Shown here one piece after another: positions 32,677 through 40,904 of a DNA stretch of 64,000 nt (its first letter is position 1; every line of letters begins with the position of its first letter). Where the stretch lies: assembly GCF_000177195.2 (NCBI RefSeq), contig NC_015953.1, positions 5,270,001 to 5,334,000 of the forward strand. Direction: 5' to 3'. The translations under genes were made by a program, and so were the position numbers. Below the pieces are notes generated by a model. It saw only the letters and a list, made by a program, of their open reading frames with translations. It had not been told where the DNA came from and did no database searches. The DNA is from Streptomyces sp. SirexAA-E. GTDB taxonomy: Bacteria; Actinomycetota; Actinomycetes; Streptomycetales; Streptomycetaceae.

Positions 32677-34299
32677 GTGCCGCAGCCCCCCGAGGCCCTG
32701 GACGCCGTAGCGGTGCGCGCCTGGTGCTCCCTGGCCCTGGAGGCACTGGGCCGTGAGCGCGAGGCGATCGACGCCATCAACGTGTATCCCGTGGCCGACG
32801 GGGACACCGGGACCAACCTCTACCTGACCGTGGAATCGGCGGCGGCGGCCGTCGAAGCCGTCTTCGCCGCCCATGAGACCGGCACCACCGCGCCCGCCCT
32901 GGCCGACGTCGTACGCGCCATGGCGCACGGGGCGCTGATCGGTGCCCGGGGGAACTCCGGGACGATCCTGGCCCAGTTGCTGCGCGGCATGGCGGGCGTC
33001 CTGGCCGCGGCGGGTGACGCGGACCACCTGCGCCGGGCGCTGGCCGAGGCCGCGGCCTCGGCCCGGCTCGCCGTCGCCCACCCCGTGGAGGGCACCGTGC
33101 TCACCGTCGCCTCCGCCGCCGCCGAGGCCGCCGGAGCGACGGCCGCGGCCGCGGACCTCACGGACGTGGCCGACGCGGCGTACGCCGGGGCGCGCACCGC
33201 GCTGGCGCACACCCCCCAGCGGCTGGCCGTCCTCGGCCGGGCCGGAGTCGTGGACGCGGGCGGGCAAGGACTGGTGACGGTCCTCGGTGCCCTGCTGGAG
33301 GCGGTCGGCGGGCGGGCCCCGGCCGGCCCGGCCCCGCTGGTCCCTGCGGGCCCCCCGCTCACCGGCGCGTGCGCGGAGGCGGACCCGGAGGGCGGACCCG
33401 CCTTCGAGGTGATCTACCTGCTGGAAGCCTCCGACGACGCCGTCGGCCGGCTCCGCACCCGGCTGGACGCGCTCGGCGACTGCCTGGTGGTGGTCGGCGG
33501 CGACGGCCTCTGGAACGTCCACGTCCACGTCGACGACGCCGGGGCCGCCGTGGAGGCCGGCGTCGAGGCGGGCCGCCCCCACCGCATCCGGATCACCCAC
33601 TTCGCGGCCGACCGGATCCGCGCCCACCGCGAACCGGCCCAGCGCGCCGTCGTCGTGGTGGTCCCCGGCGACGGCCTCCTCGGCCTGTGCGCCGAGGCCG
33701 GGGCGACCACCGTTCTCGCCCGCCCCGGCGAACCGCCCGCCAGCGGCGAACTGGTCGACGCGATCCGCCGTGCGCACGCCCGCGAGGTCGTCCTGCTGCC
33801 CAACGACGCCCAACTGCGCCACACCGCGGCGGCCGCCGCCGAACAGGCCCGGACCGAAGGCGTACGCGTCGCCCTGATCCCCACCCGGGCCGCCGTCCAG
33901 GGCATCGCCGCCCTCGCCGTCCACGAGCCCGATCGCAGCTTCGACGAGGACGTGGTGGCGATGACCGCCGCGGCCGGCGCCACCCGGTACGCCGAACTCG
34001 CCGTCGCCGAAAGGCAGTCCTGGACCACCGCCGGCATCTGCCAGGCCGGTGACGTCCTCGGCCTGATCGACGGCGACGTCGCCGTCATCGGCGACGACGT
34101 CACCGGCACCGCCCGCACCGTCCTGGACCGGATGCTGTCGGCGGGCGGCGAACTCGTCACCCTGGTACTCGGCGAGGAGATGCCGGACGCCCTGGCCGCA
34201 CTCCTGGAGGAGCACGTCCGCGAAGGGCACCTCGCCGTCGACACCGTGATCTACCGGGGCGGCCCCCGGACGGCGCCCCTGCTGATCGGCGTGGAGTGA
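32677..34299 (+). CDS. DAK2/DegV-type kinase, YloV/FakA-like
   Basis: This 540-aa protein has an N-terminal DhaL-type kinase domain (about 1-205) with metal-binding NVYPVADGDTGTN and the GARGNSGTILAQLLRGMA motif. A middle domain and a C-terminal DegV-like domain follow. The layout matches YloV/FakA, the ATP-binding component of fatty-acid kinase in Firmicutes, which needs a separate fatty-acid-binding FakB not seen here. GTG 32677 has a strong AAGGAGG. The gene lies upstream of recG, an arrangement common across Gram-positives. Confidence 0.85.
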   Translation: MPQPPEALDAVAVRAWCSLALEALGREREAIDAINVYPVADGDTGTNLYLTVESAAAAVEAVFAAHETGTTAPALADVVRAMAHGALIGARGNSGTILAQLLRGMAGVLAAAGDADHLRRALAEAAASARLAVAHPVEGTVLTVASAAAEAAGATAAAADLTDVADAAYAGARTALAHTPQRLAVLGRAGVVDAGGQGLVTVLGALLEAVGGRAPAGPAPLVPAGPPLTGACAEADPEGGPAFEVIYLLEASDDAVGRLRTRLDALGDCLVVVGGDGLWNVHVHVDDAGAAVEAGVEAGRPHRIRITHFAADRIRAHREPAQRAVVVVVPGDGLLGLCAEAGATTVLARPGEPPASGELVDAIRRAHAREVVLLPNDAQLRHTAAAAAEQARTEGVRVALIPTRAAVQGIAALAVHEPDRSFDEDVVAMTAAAGATRYAELAVAERQSWTTAGICQAGDVLGLIDGDVAVIGDDVTGTARTVLDRMLSAGGELVTLVLGEEMPDALAALLEEHVREGHLAVDTVIYRGGPRTAPLLIGVE

Positions 34300-34336
34300 G
34301 CGGCCCTCACCGCGTTTGTCAGTGCCGTGGTGTGCA

Positions 34337-36601
34337 ATGGAGCGCGTGTCTGCGTTCGATGAACCACTGAAGAAGCTGCTCGGCGGACCCACCGCCAAGG
34401 TGATGGCGGAACACCTCGACCTGCACACGGTCGGTGACCTCCTGCACCACTACCCGCGCCGGTACGAGGAGCGGGGCCGCCTCACGGCGCTCACCGACCT
34501 CCCGCTGGACGAGCACGTGACGGTCGTCGCCCAGGTCGCCGACGCCCGCGTCATGACGTTCAACGGCGGTCGCGGCAAGCGCCTGGAGGTCACCCTGACC
34601 GACGGCAGCGGACGGCTCCAGCTGGTCTTCTTCGGACACGGCGTCCACAAACCGCACAAGGAGCTGCTGCCGGGCCGCCGGGCGATGTTCGCGGGCAAGG
34701 TCTCGGTCTTCAACCGCAAGCTCCAGCTCGCCCACCCCACCTACCAGCTCCTCGACGCCCAGGCCGAGGACGAGGCGACCGAGGCCGTCGACGCCTTCGC
34801 CGGACAGCTGCTGCCGATCTACCCCGCCTGCAAGCAGCTCGACTCCTGGCGGATCGCCAAGGCCGTGGACACCGTCCTGCCCAGCGCCCAGGAGGCCGTC
34901 GACCCGCTGCCCGCCTCCCTGCGGGAAGGACGCGGCTTCCTCCCCCTCCCCGAGGCGCTGCTGAGGATCCACCGCCCGCACACCAAGGCGGACATCGCCG
35001 CCGCGCGGGAACGGCTGCGGTGGGACGAGGCCTTCGTCCTCCAGGTCGCCCTCGCCCGCCGCCGCTTCGCCGACACCCAGCTCCCCGCCGTCGCCCGCCG
35101 TCCGGTGCCCGACGGCCTGCTCGACGCCTTCGACGCCGTACTGCCCTTCACCCTCACCGAGGGCCAGCAGAAGGTCACCGGCGAGATCTTCGGGGACCTG
35201 GCCACCGAACACCCCATGCACCGGCTGCTCCAGGGCGAGGTGGGGTCGGGCAAGACCCTCGTCGCCCTGCGCGCCATGCTCCGCGTCGTCGACGCCGGCG
35301 GCCAGGCCGCGATGCTCGCCCCCACCGAGGTCCTCGCCCAGCAGCACCACCGCTCGATCACCGAGATGATGGGGGAGCTGGCCGAGAACTGGGGGCTGTG
35401 GCGCGAAGCGCCTCTCGACGAGGGACGTCGGCCGGGTGACGGGCGGGCGCTCGGCGGCTCGGATCGGGGCACCAAGGTGGTGCTGCTCACCGGCTCCATG
35501 GGCACCGCGGCCCGCCGCCGGGCCCTGCTCGACCTGGTCACCGGCGAGGCCGGGATCGTCATCGGCACCCATGCCCTGATCGAGGACAAGGTGAAGTTCC
35601 ACGACCTCGGCCTCGTCGTCGTCGACGAACAGCACCGCTTCGGCGTGGAACAGCGCGACGCCCTGCGCTCCAAGGGCAAGCAGCCGCCGCACCTGCTCGT
35701 CATGACGGCCACCCCCATCCCGCGCACGGTCGCGATGACGGTCTTCGGCGACCTGGAGACCTCCGTCCTGGACCAGCTGCCGGCCGGCCGCTCGCCCATC
35801 GCCAGCCACGTCGTCCCCGCCAAGGACAAGCCCCACTTCCTCGACCGCGCCTGGGAGCGCGTCCGCGAGGAGGTGGAGGGCGGCCACCAGGCGTACGTCG
35901 TGTGCCCCCGCATCGGCGACGACGCCGACGAGGCGGAGAAGAAGAAGGGCAGGAAGCAGAGCGCCCCCGCGGACGACGCCGAGAAGCGCCCGCCGCTCGC
36001 CGTGCTGGACATCGCCGCGCAGCTCGCGAAGGGCCCGCTCGCCGGCCTGCGGATCGAGGTGCTGCACGGCAGGATGCCCCCCGACGACAAGGACGACGTG
36101 ATGCGCCGGTTCGCCGCCGGAGAGGCCGACGTCCTGGTCGCGACGACGGTCATCGAGGTCGGCGTGAACGTCCCCAACGCCACCGCCATGGTGATCATGG
36201 ACGCCGACCGCTTCGGCGTCTCCCAGCTGCACCAGCTGCGCGGACGTGTCGGTCGCGGCTCGGCCCCCGGCCTGTGCCTGCTGGTCAGCGAGGCCCACGA
36301 GGCGAGCCCAGCCCGGGCCAGGCTCTCGGCGGTCGCCGCCACCCTGGACGGCTTCGAGCTCTCCCGGATCGACCTCGAACAGCGCCGTGAGGGCGATGTC
36401 CTCGGGCAGGCCCAGTCCGGCGTCCGCTCCTCCCTGCGGGTGCTCAGCGTCATCGACGACGAGGAGGTCATCGCGGCGGCCCGCGAGGAGGCCGTCCGGG
36501 TCGTCGCCGCCGACCCCGACCTGGAACGGCTCCCGGAGCTGCGCACCGCCCTGGACGCCCTTCTGGACAAGGACCGAGAGGAGTACCTCGACAAGGGGTG
36601 A
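34337..36601 (+). CDS. recG: ATP-dependent DNA helicase RecG
   Basis: This 754-aa helicase (from ATG 34337; GTG 34346 and TTG 34316 are alternatives) remodels stalled replication forks and branched DNA. It has an N-terminal wedge/OB domain, motif I GEVGSGKT near residue 303, motif II DEQHRFGVEQR near 430, motif III MTATPIPRT, and motifs V-VI including DADRFGVSQLHQLRGRVGRG. About 17 unusual residues, rich in Arg, Gly and Asp, sit between the helicase motifs near residue 355, and a Lys-rich stretch near 535 also extends the protein. rsmD follows after 93 bp. Confidence 0.95.
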   Translation: MERVSAFDEPLKKLLGGPTAKVMAEHLDLHTVGDLLHHYPRRYEERGRLTALTDLPLDEHVTVVAQVADARVMTFNGGRGKRLEVTLTDGSGRLQLVFFGHGVHKPHKELLPGRRAMFAGKVSVFNRKLQLAHPTYQLLDAQAEDEATEAVDAFAGQLLPIYPACKQLDSWRIAKAVDTVLPSAQEAVDPLPASLREGRGFLPLPEALLRIHRPHTKADIAAARERLRWDEAFVLQVALARRRFADTQLPAVARRPVPDGLLDAFDAVLPFTLTEGQQKVTGEIFGDLATEHPMHRLLQGEVGSGKTLVALRAMLRVVDAGGQAAMLAPTEVLAQQHHRSITEMMGELAENWGLWREAPLDEGRRPGDGRALGGSDRGTKVVLLTGSMGTAARRRALLDLVTGEAGIVIGTHALIEDKVKFHDLGLVVVDEQHRFGVEQRDALRSKGKQPPHLLVMTATPIPRTVAMTVFGDLETSVLDQLPAGRSPIASHVVPAKDKPHFLDRAWERVREEVEGGHQAYVVCPRIGDDADEAEKKKGRKQSAPADDAEKRPPLAVLDIAAQLAKGPLAGLRIEVLHGRMPPDDKDDVMRRFAAGEADVLVATTVIEVGVNVPNATAMVIMDADRFGVSQLHQLRGRVGRGSAPGLCLLVSEAHEASPARARLSAVAATLDGFELSRIDLEQRREGDVLGQAQSGVRSSLRVLSVIDDEEVIAAAREEAVRVVAADPDLERLPELRTALDALLDKDREEYLDKG

Positions 36602-36694
36602 CCAGCGCCGGGCCGGCCCCGACGCCATATCGTGGGGGCACGGCACGCGTCCCACTCCGGCGTGCCGCCCGCGACCCCCGAGGACCAGACACCC

Positions 36695-37279
36695 ATGACC
36701 CGCGTGATCGCAGGCGTGGCCGGCGGACGCCGCCTGGCCGTCCCGCCCGGCACCGGCACCCGCCCCACCTCCGACCGGGCGCGCGAAGGCCTCTTCTCCA
36801 CCTGGGAAGCGCTCCTGGGCACCCTCGACGGCATCCGCGTCGCCGACCTCTACGCGGGCTCCGGCGCCGTGGGACTCGAAGCGCTCTCCCGGGGAGCCGT
36901 CCACGTCCTGCTCGTCGAGGCCGACGCCAAGGCCGCGCGCACCGTCCGCGAGAACGTCCGGACCCTCGGACTGCCGGGCGCCGAGGTGCGGACCGGCAAG
37001 GCGGAGACGACCGTGACGGGACCGGCGCCCGCCGACCCCTACGACGCGGTCTTCCTCGACCCGCCGTACGCCGCCAGTGATGCCGATCTTCGCGAGATCC
37101 TGCTCACACTCCGTGCTCAGGGGTGGCTCACGGGCGGCGCCCTCGTCACGGTGGAACGGAGCACCAGAGGCGGAGAATTCAACTGGCCCGAGGGATTCGA
37201 GCCACTGCGGGCCCGTCGTTACGGCGAGGCGACGTTTTGGTACGGTCGCGCCGCCTCTACGTGCGAAGACGCACGATGA
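36695..37279 (+). CDS. rsmD: 16S rRNA (guanine966-N2)-methyltransferase RsmD
   Basis: This 194-aa Rossmann methyltransferase starts at ATG 36695 (MTRVIAGVAGGRRLAVP). SAM motif I is DLYAGSGAVGLEALSRGA and the catalytic tetrapeptide is DPPY in VFLDPPYAAS. RsmD methylates G966 of 16S rRNA. It lies upstream of coaD as in many bacteria. Its stop region overlaps an ATG at 37276 that is in frame with coaD. Confidence 0.92.
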   Translation: MTRVIAGVAGGRRLAVPPGTGTRPTSDRAREGLFSTWEALLGTLDGIRVADLYAGSGAVGLEALSRGAVHVLLVEADAKAARTVRENVRTLGLPGAEVRTGKAETTVTGPAPADPYDAVFLDPPYAASDADLREILLTLRAQGWLTGGALVTVERSTRGGEFNWPEGFEPLRARRYGEATFWYGRAASTCEDAR

Positions 37280-37305
37280 CCGCACCGGAGAGCGAGGGAA
37301 ACACG

Positions 37306-37785
37306 TTGCGCCGCGCCGTCTGTCCCGGGTCGTTCGACCCCATCACCAACGGACATCTCGACATCATCGGTCGAGCCTCGAAGCTGTACGACGTCGTCCA
37401 CGTCGCCGTGATGATCAACCAGTCCAAGAAGGGGCTGTTCACGGTGGACGAGCGGATCGACCTGATCCGCGAGGTGACCGCCGACTTCGGCAACGTCGAG
37501 GTCGAGTCCTTCCACGGTCTACTGGTCGACTTCTGCAAGGAGCGCGACATCCCGGCGATCGTGAAGGGCCTGCGGGCCGTCAGCGACTTCGACTACGAGC
37601 TGCAGATGGCCCAGATGAACAACGGCCTCTCCGGGGTCGAGACGCTCTTCGTGCCGACGAACCCGACGTACAGCTTCCTGTCGTCCTCCCTGGTCAAGGA
37701 GGTCGCCACCTGGGGCGGGGACGTGTCCCACCTGCTGCCGCCGACCGTCCACCAGGCCCTCGTGGAACGCATCGGCCGCGCGTGA
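37306..37785 (+). CDS. coaD: Phosphopantetheine adenylyltransferase
   Basis: This 159-aa enzyme joins ATP and 4'-phosphopantetheine to dephospho-CoA. It has CPGSFDPITNGHLDII with the (T/H)xGH nucleotidyltransferase motif, and KGLRAVSDFDYELQMAQMN. I choose TTG 37306 because GAGGGA lies 8 nt upstream and the product matches the usual family length. ATG 37276, overlapping the rsmD stop, would add ten residues. Confidence 0.94.
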   Translation: MRRAVCPGSFDPITNGHLDIIGRASKLYDVVHVAVMINQSKKGLFTVDERIDLIREVTADFGNVEVESFHGLLVDFCKERDIPAIVKGLRAVSDFDYELQMAQMNNGLSGVETLFVPTNPTYSFLSSSLVKEVATWGGDVSHLLPPTVHQALVERIGRA

Positions 37786-37882
37786 ACCGCTGACGCCCCG
37801 TCACCAGGTGTCGGACGGGAGGCTCCTGGCCTTACAGTCGTCCCGTCCGTCTCCAACAGCAGCAGAGAGTGGCGAGCACACG

Positions 37883-38995
37883 GTGGACGTGCAGAAGAAG
37901 CTCGACGAGATCGTCGAAACGGTCGGGAACGCCCGTTCCATGCCCATGTCGGCGTCCTGCGTGGTCAACCGCGCCGACCTGCTCGCGATGCTCGAAGAGG
38001 TGCGCGACGCCCTGCCCGGCTCGCTCGCGCACGCCGAGGAGGTCCTCGGCGGCCGTGAGCAGGTCGTCGAGCAGGCCCGGCAGGAGGCCGAGCGGATCCT
38101 TCAGTCCGCCCGCGCCGAGCGCGGATCGCTGATCGCCGACACCGAGATCGCCCGCCGCTCCCAGGCCGAGGCCGACCGCATCCTGACCGCGGCCCGCCGG
38201 GAGGCCGACGAGGTCCGCAGCGAGGCGGACGAGTACGTCGACAGCAAGCTCGCCAACTTCGAGGTCGTCCTCACCAAGACCATCGGATCCGTCGACCGGG
38301 GCCGGGAGAAGCTGCTGGGCCGCGGCGAGGGGATCGACGCCGAGGGCTACGAGGACCCGGACTACGCCGAGGCGCCCGAGCGCAGCGGCGACCCCGAGAC
38401 CCTCAGGCGGCGCGCGGACGAGTACGTCGACGCCAAGTTCGGTGCCTTCGAGGCCGTGCTCGCCAAGACCCTGGAAGCCGTCGGCCGCGGCCGGCAGAAG
38501 CTGCACGGCCGGGTCGCCACCGACGAGCTCGGTGCGCACATGGCCGCCCAGGACGCGGCGGGCGGCGCGCTGCACACCAGCGACGAGGACCACTGGGCCG
38601 GCCTCGCCGAGATCGCCACCCCGGAGCCGCGGCACACCCCGCAGCAGCCCGCGTACGCCGAGCCCGCGCAGCCGGACTACACCCCGGCGGCCGACTACCA
38701 GGACCCCGCGCAGCCGGCCTTCCCGGCCCAGGCCCAGCCGGAACCGCAGTACGCGCAGACCTACGCCTACCAGGACCAGCCGCTCCAGCCGGAGGGCTAC
38801 GGCTACCAGCAGCAGCCCGACCCCTACGCCTACCAGCAGCAGGCCTACGACCCGAACCAGCAGCAGGACTACGGCTGGGCGCAGCAGCCCCAGGCCCCCG
38901 TCCAGCAGGGCGAGGGCGTGCTCGACGAGACCAGCCTGTTCGACACGAGCATGATCGACCTGGACCAGCTGCGCCGGTACGAACAGGGGCGCTGA
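37883..38995 (+). CDS. Coiled-coil protein with duplicated segment, DivIVA / F0-b-like
   Basis: This 370-aa protein has a long helical region (about 60-230) rich in Glu, Arg and Ala, like DivIVA or ATP-synthase b-subunit coiled coils. A roughly 35-residue unit beginning ADEYVD and ending in GR is present twice, near residues 113-150 and 176-212. The C-terminal 130 residues are disordered and rich in Gln, Pro and Tyr. No membrane segment is present. Streptomyces homologues are labelled cell-division initiation or F0-b-like proteins, but the role is not established. It lies between coaD and the rpmF operon. Confidence 0.75.
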   Translation: MDVQKKLDEIVETVGNARSMPMSASCVVNRADLLAMLEEVRDALPGSLAHAEEVLGGREQVVEQARQEAERILQSARAERGSLIADTEIARRSQAEADRILTAARREADEVRSEADEYVDSKLANFEVVLTKTIGSVDRGREKLLGRGEGIDAEGYEDPDYAEAPERSGDPETLRRRADEYVDAKFGAFEAVLAKTLEAVGRGRQKLHGRVATDELGAHMAAQDAAGGALHTSDEDHWAGLAEIATPEPRHTPQQPAYAEPAQPDYTPAADYQDPAQPAFPAQAQPEPQYAQTYAYQDQPLQPEGYGYQQQPDPYAYQQQAYDPNQQQDYGWAQQPQAPVQQGEGVLDETSLFDTSMIDLDQLRRYEQGR

Positions 38996-39026
38996 TCCGG
39001 TAGGCCGGCGGACCGGAAGGACCGGA

Positions 39027-39056
39027 TTGGGAGCTGGGCGGTACGTCCAGTATCCT
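39027..39056 (+). promoter_or_regulatory. Promoter of the DUF177-rpmF-rnc operon
   Basis: TTGGGA (39027-39032) and TATCCT (39051-39056) are separated by 18 bp, close to the housekeeping consensus. The start would be near 39063, leaving a G/C-rich leader of about 105 nt. Confidence 0.6.
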
Positions 39057-39168
39057 GGCTCTTCGGTCGCGCCTATGTCCGCGATCCGGCCTGCCCGCTT
39101 CCTCCCGGAGCGGGGCGGCCCTCCCCGAGCAGCACGTCGCACATGATCTTTCGAAAGCAGGAGAAGCC

Positions 39169-39807
39169 CTGAACGGCCACCTCGACCACCGCAACCCCCT
39201 CGTGTTCGATACGCGCGAGCTGGGTCGGCGTCCAGGTGCCATGAAGCGGCTGTCCCGCACGGTGGAAGCGCCGAAGGACCTCGGTATCGACGGGGTCATC
39301 GGTGTGCCGGAGAACGCGCCCCTGGTGCTGGACCTCCGCCTCGAATCGGTCATGGAAGGGGTGCTCGTCACAGGCACCGCCCGTGCGGCGGCCGAAGGGG
39401 AGTGCGTAAGGTGTCTGGAGCCGCTGACCCTGGAGGTCGAAGCGGACTTCCAGGAGATGTTCTCGTACCCTGACGCCGATGACCGGAACCGCGGCAGCGC
39501 GGACCCGGTCGACGACGCCGAGGACGACGAGGACAGGTTCTTCCTCGAGGACGGCTTGTTCGACCTCGAGCCTGTGCTGCGTGACGCGGTGGTGCTCGCA
39601 CTGCCGCTGCAGCCGGTGTGCAAGGAGACCTGTGCCGGTCTGTGTTCCGAGTGCGGAATCAGGCTGGACGAGAATCCGGGCCACCACCACGATGCCGTCG
39701 ACATCCGTTGGGCGGCACTGCAAGGACTCGCCGACACCGTTCAGGACGGCGAGAAGGACAACATGGGCGGCGCCGAACCGGGCGTCGACGAGAAGCAGGA
39801 GAAGTAG
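39169..39807 (+). CDS. DUF177 (YceD-like) protein, probable CTG start
   Basis: This protein of about 212 aa belongs to the YceD/DUF177 family almost always found upstream of rpmF and linked to 23S rRNA accumulation. It has LVFDTRELGRRPG, GECVRCLEPL, and the late cysteine cluster CKETCAGLCSECG. The first ATG/GTG in frame is GTG 39202, which lacks a Shine-Dalgarno and truncates conserved sequence. CTG 39169 stands 5-6 nt after AGGAGA and restores the NGHLDHRNPLVFDT start, so CTG initiation is the better reading. rpmF begins 2 bp after the stop. Confidence 0.85.
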   Translation: MNGHLDHRNPLVFDTRELGRRPGAMKRLSRTVEAPKDLGIDGVIGVPENAPLVLDLRLESVMEGVLVTGTARAAAEGECVRCLEPLTLEVEADFQEMFSYPDADDRNRGSADPVDDAEDDEDRFFLEDGLFDLEPVLRDAVVLALPLQPVCKETCAGLCSECGIRLDENPGHHHDAVDIRWAALQGLADTVQDGEKDNMGGAEPGVDEKQEK

Positions 39808-39809
39808 CC

Positions 39810-39983
39810 GTGGCTGTTCCGAAGCGGAAGATGTCGCGCAGCAACACGCGCCACCGCCGGTCGCAGTGGAAGGCTGCGGTCCCCACCCTGGTTTCGTGCG
39901 AGCGTTGCCAGGAGCCGAAGCTGCAGCACATCGCGTGCCCGAGCTGCGGCACCTACAACAAGCGCCAGGTCCTCGAGGTCTGA
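39810..39983 (+). CDS. rpmF: 50S ribosomal protein L32
   Basis: This 57-aa protein starts at GTG 39810 (M-AVPKRKMSRSNTRHRRS), with a zinc ribbon CERCQEPK and CPSCGTYNKRQV. GGAGAAG overlaps the end of the DUF177 gene and serves as its ribosome binding site. The order DUF177-rpmF-rnc is the classic conserved one. Confidence 0.97.
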   Translation: MAVPKRKMSRSNTRHRRSQWKAAVPTLVSCERCQEPKLQHIACPSCGTYNKRQVLEV

Positions 39984-40002
39984 GCGGCTGGTGAGAGGCC
40001 CG

Positions 40003-40827
40003 ATGTCTGAGTTGTCCAGCGCCAAGAAGCAGGCAGACAACATCAACACAGCCTCGTCCCACACGCTTCTGGAAGGGCGGCTCGGGTATCACCTCGAGTC
40101 CGCCCTTCTGGTGCGTGCGCTGACCCACCGTTCGTACGCGTACGAGAACGGCGGTCTGCCCACCAACGAGCGGCTGGAGTTCCTCGGGGACTCGGTGCTC
40201 GGCCTGGTGGTCACGGACACGCTGTACCGGACCCACCCCGACCTGCCCGAAGGCCAGCTGGCCAAGTTGCGGGCCGCGGTGGTCAACTCGCGTGCGCTTG
40301 CGGAGGTGGGCCGCGGGCTCGACCTCGGCTCCTTCATCCGGCTCGGCCGCGGTGAAGAGGGCACAGGTGGCCGGGACAAGGCTTCCATCCTCGCCGACAC
40401 CCTTGAAGCGGTGATCGGCGCCGTCTATCTCGACCAAGGTCTCGACGCGGCCTCGGAGCTGGTGCACCGGCTCTTCGACCCGCTGATCGACAGGTCCTCG
40501 AACCTCGGGGCCGGCCTGGACTGGAAGACCAGTCTCCAGGAGCTCACCGCGAGCGAGAGCCTCGGCGTACCCGAGTACCTCGTCACGGAGACCGGACCGG
40601 ACCACGAGAAGACCTTCACTGCTGCCGCTCGCGTCGGTGGTGTCTCGTACGGCACCGGCACCGGCCGTAGCAAGAAGGAAGCGGAGCAGCAGGCGGCCGA
40701 GTCCGCCTGGCGTGAGATCAGCGCCGCCGCCGAGGAGCGGGAGGCCGCGGGGAAGTCCGCGGCCGGGGCAGGGGCCGCCGACACCCCTGCCGCCGACCCG
40801 CCCCGGGCGGACGCCGCTCCGGCCTGA
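40003..40827 (+). CDS. rnc: Ribonuclease III (AbsB)
   Basis: This 274-aa double-strand-specific RNase has the signature NERLEFLGDSVLGLVV near residue 48, the second catalytic region DKASILADTLEAVIGAVYLDQG, a dsRNA-binding domain (about 165-235), and a disordered Ala-rich tail of about 40 residues. In S. coelicolor this gene (absB) globally affects antibiotic production. ATG 40003 follows GAGAGG; GTG 39991 is an alternative. A terminator hairpin follows. Confidence 0.96.
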   Translation: MSELSSAKKQADNINTASSHTLLEGRLGYHLESALLVRALTHRSYAYENGGLPTNERLEFLGDSVLGLVVTDTLYRTHPDLPEGQLAKLRAAVVNSRALAEVGRGLDLGSFIRLGRGEEGTGGRDKASILADTLEAVIGAVYLDQGLDAASELVHRLFDPLIDRSSNLGAGLDWKTSLQELTASESLGVPEYLVTETGPDHEKTFTAAARVGGVSYGTGTGRSKKEAEQQAAESAWREISAAAEEREAAGKSAAGAGAADTPAADPPRADAAPA

Positions 40828-40838
40828 CCCCTGTCGAA

Positions 40839-40868
40839 AGCCCCCCGGTGCACATGCGCCGGGGGGCT
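40839..40868 (+). terminator. Hairpin after rnc
   Basis: A 10-bp stem, agccccccgg with ccggggggct, has a 10-nt loop, 11 bp past the rnc stop. mutM begins 36 bp further on. Confidence 0.65.
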
Positions 40869-40904
40869 CTCGCTGTCCCGTCCTGTTCCCCGAGGAGCGC
40901 CGCC

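Noticed and set aside
34319..37285. A 988-codon minus-strand frame opposite recG and rsmD
   Set aside because: It is a G+C-driven open frame antisense to two well-conserved genes, with no recognisable domain. The same applies to the long antisense frames at 3304-5217, 49499-52426 and 56454-59435.
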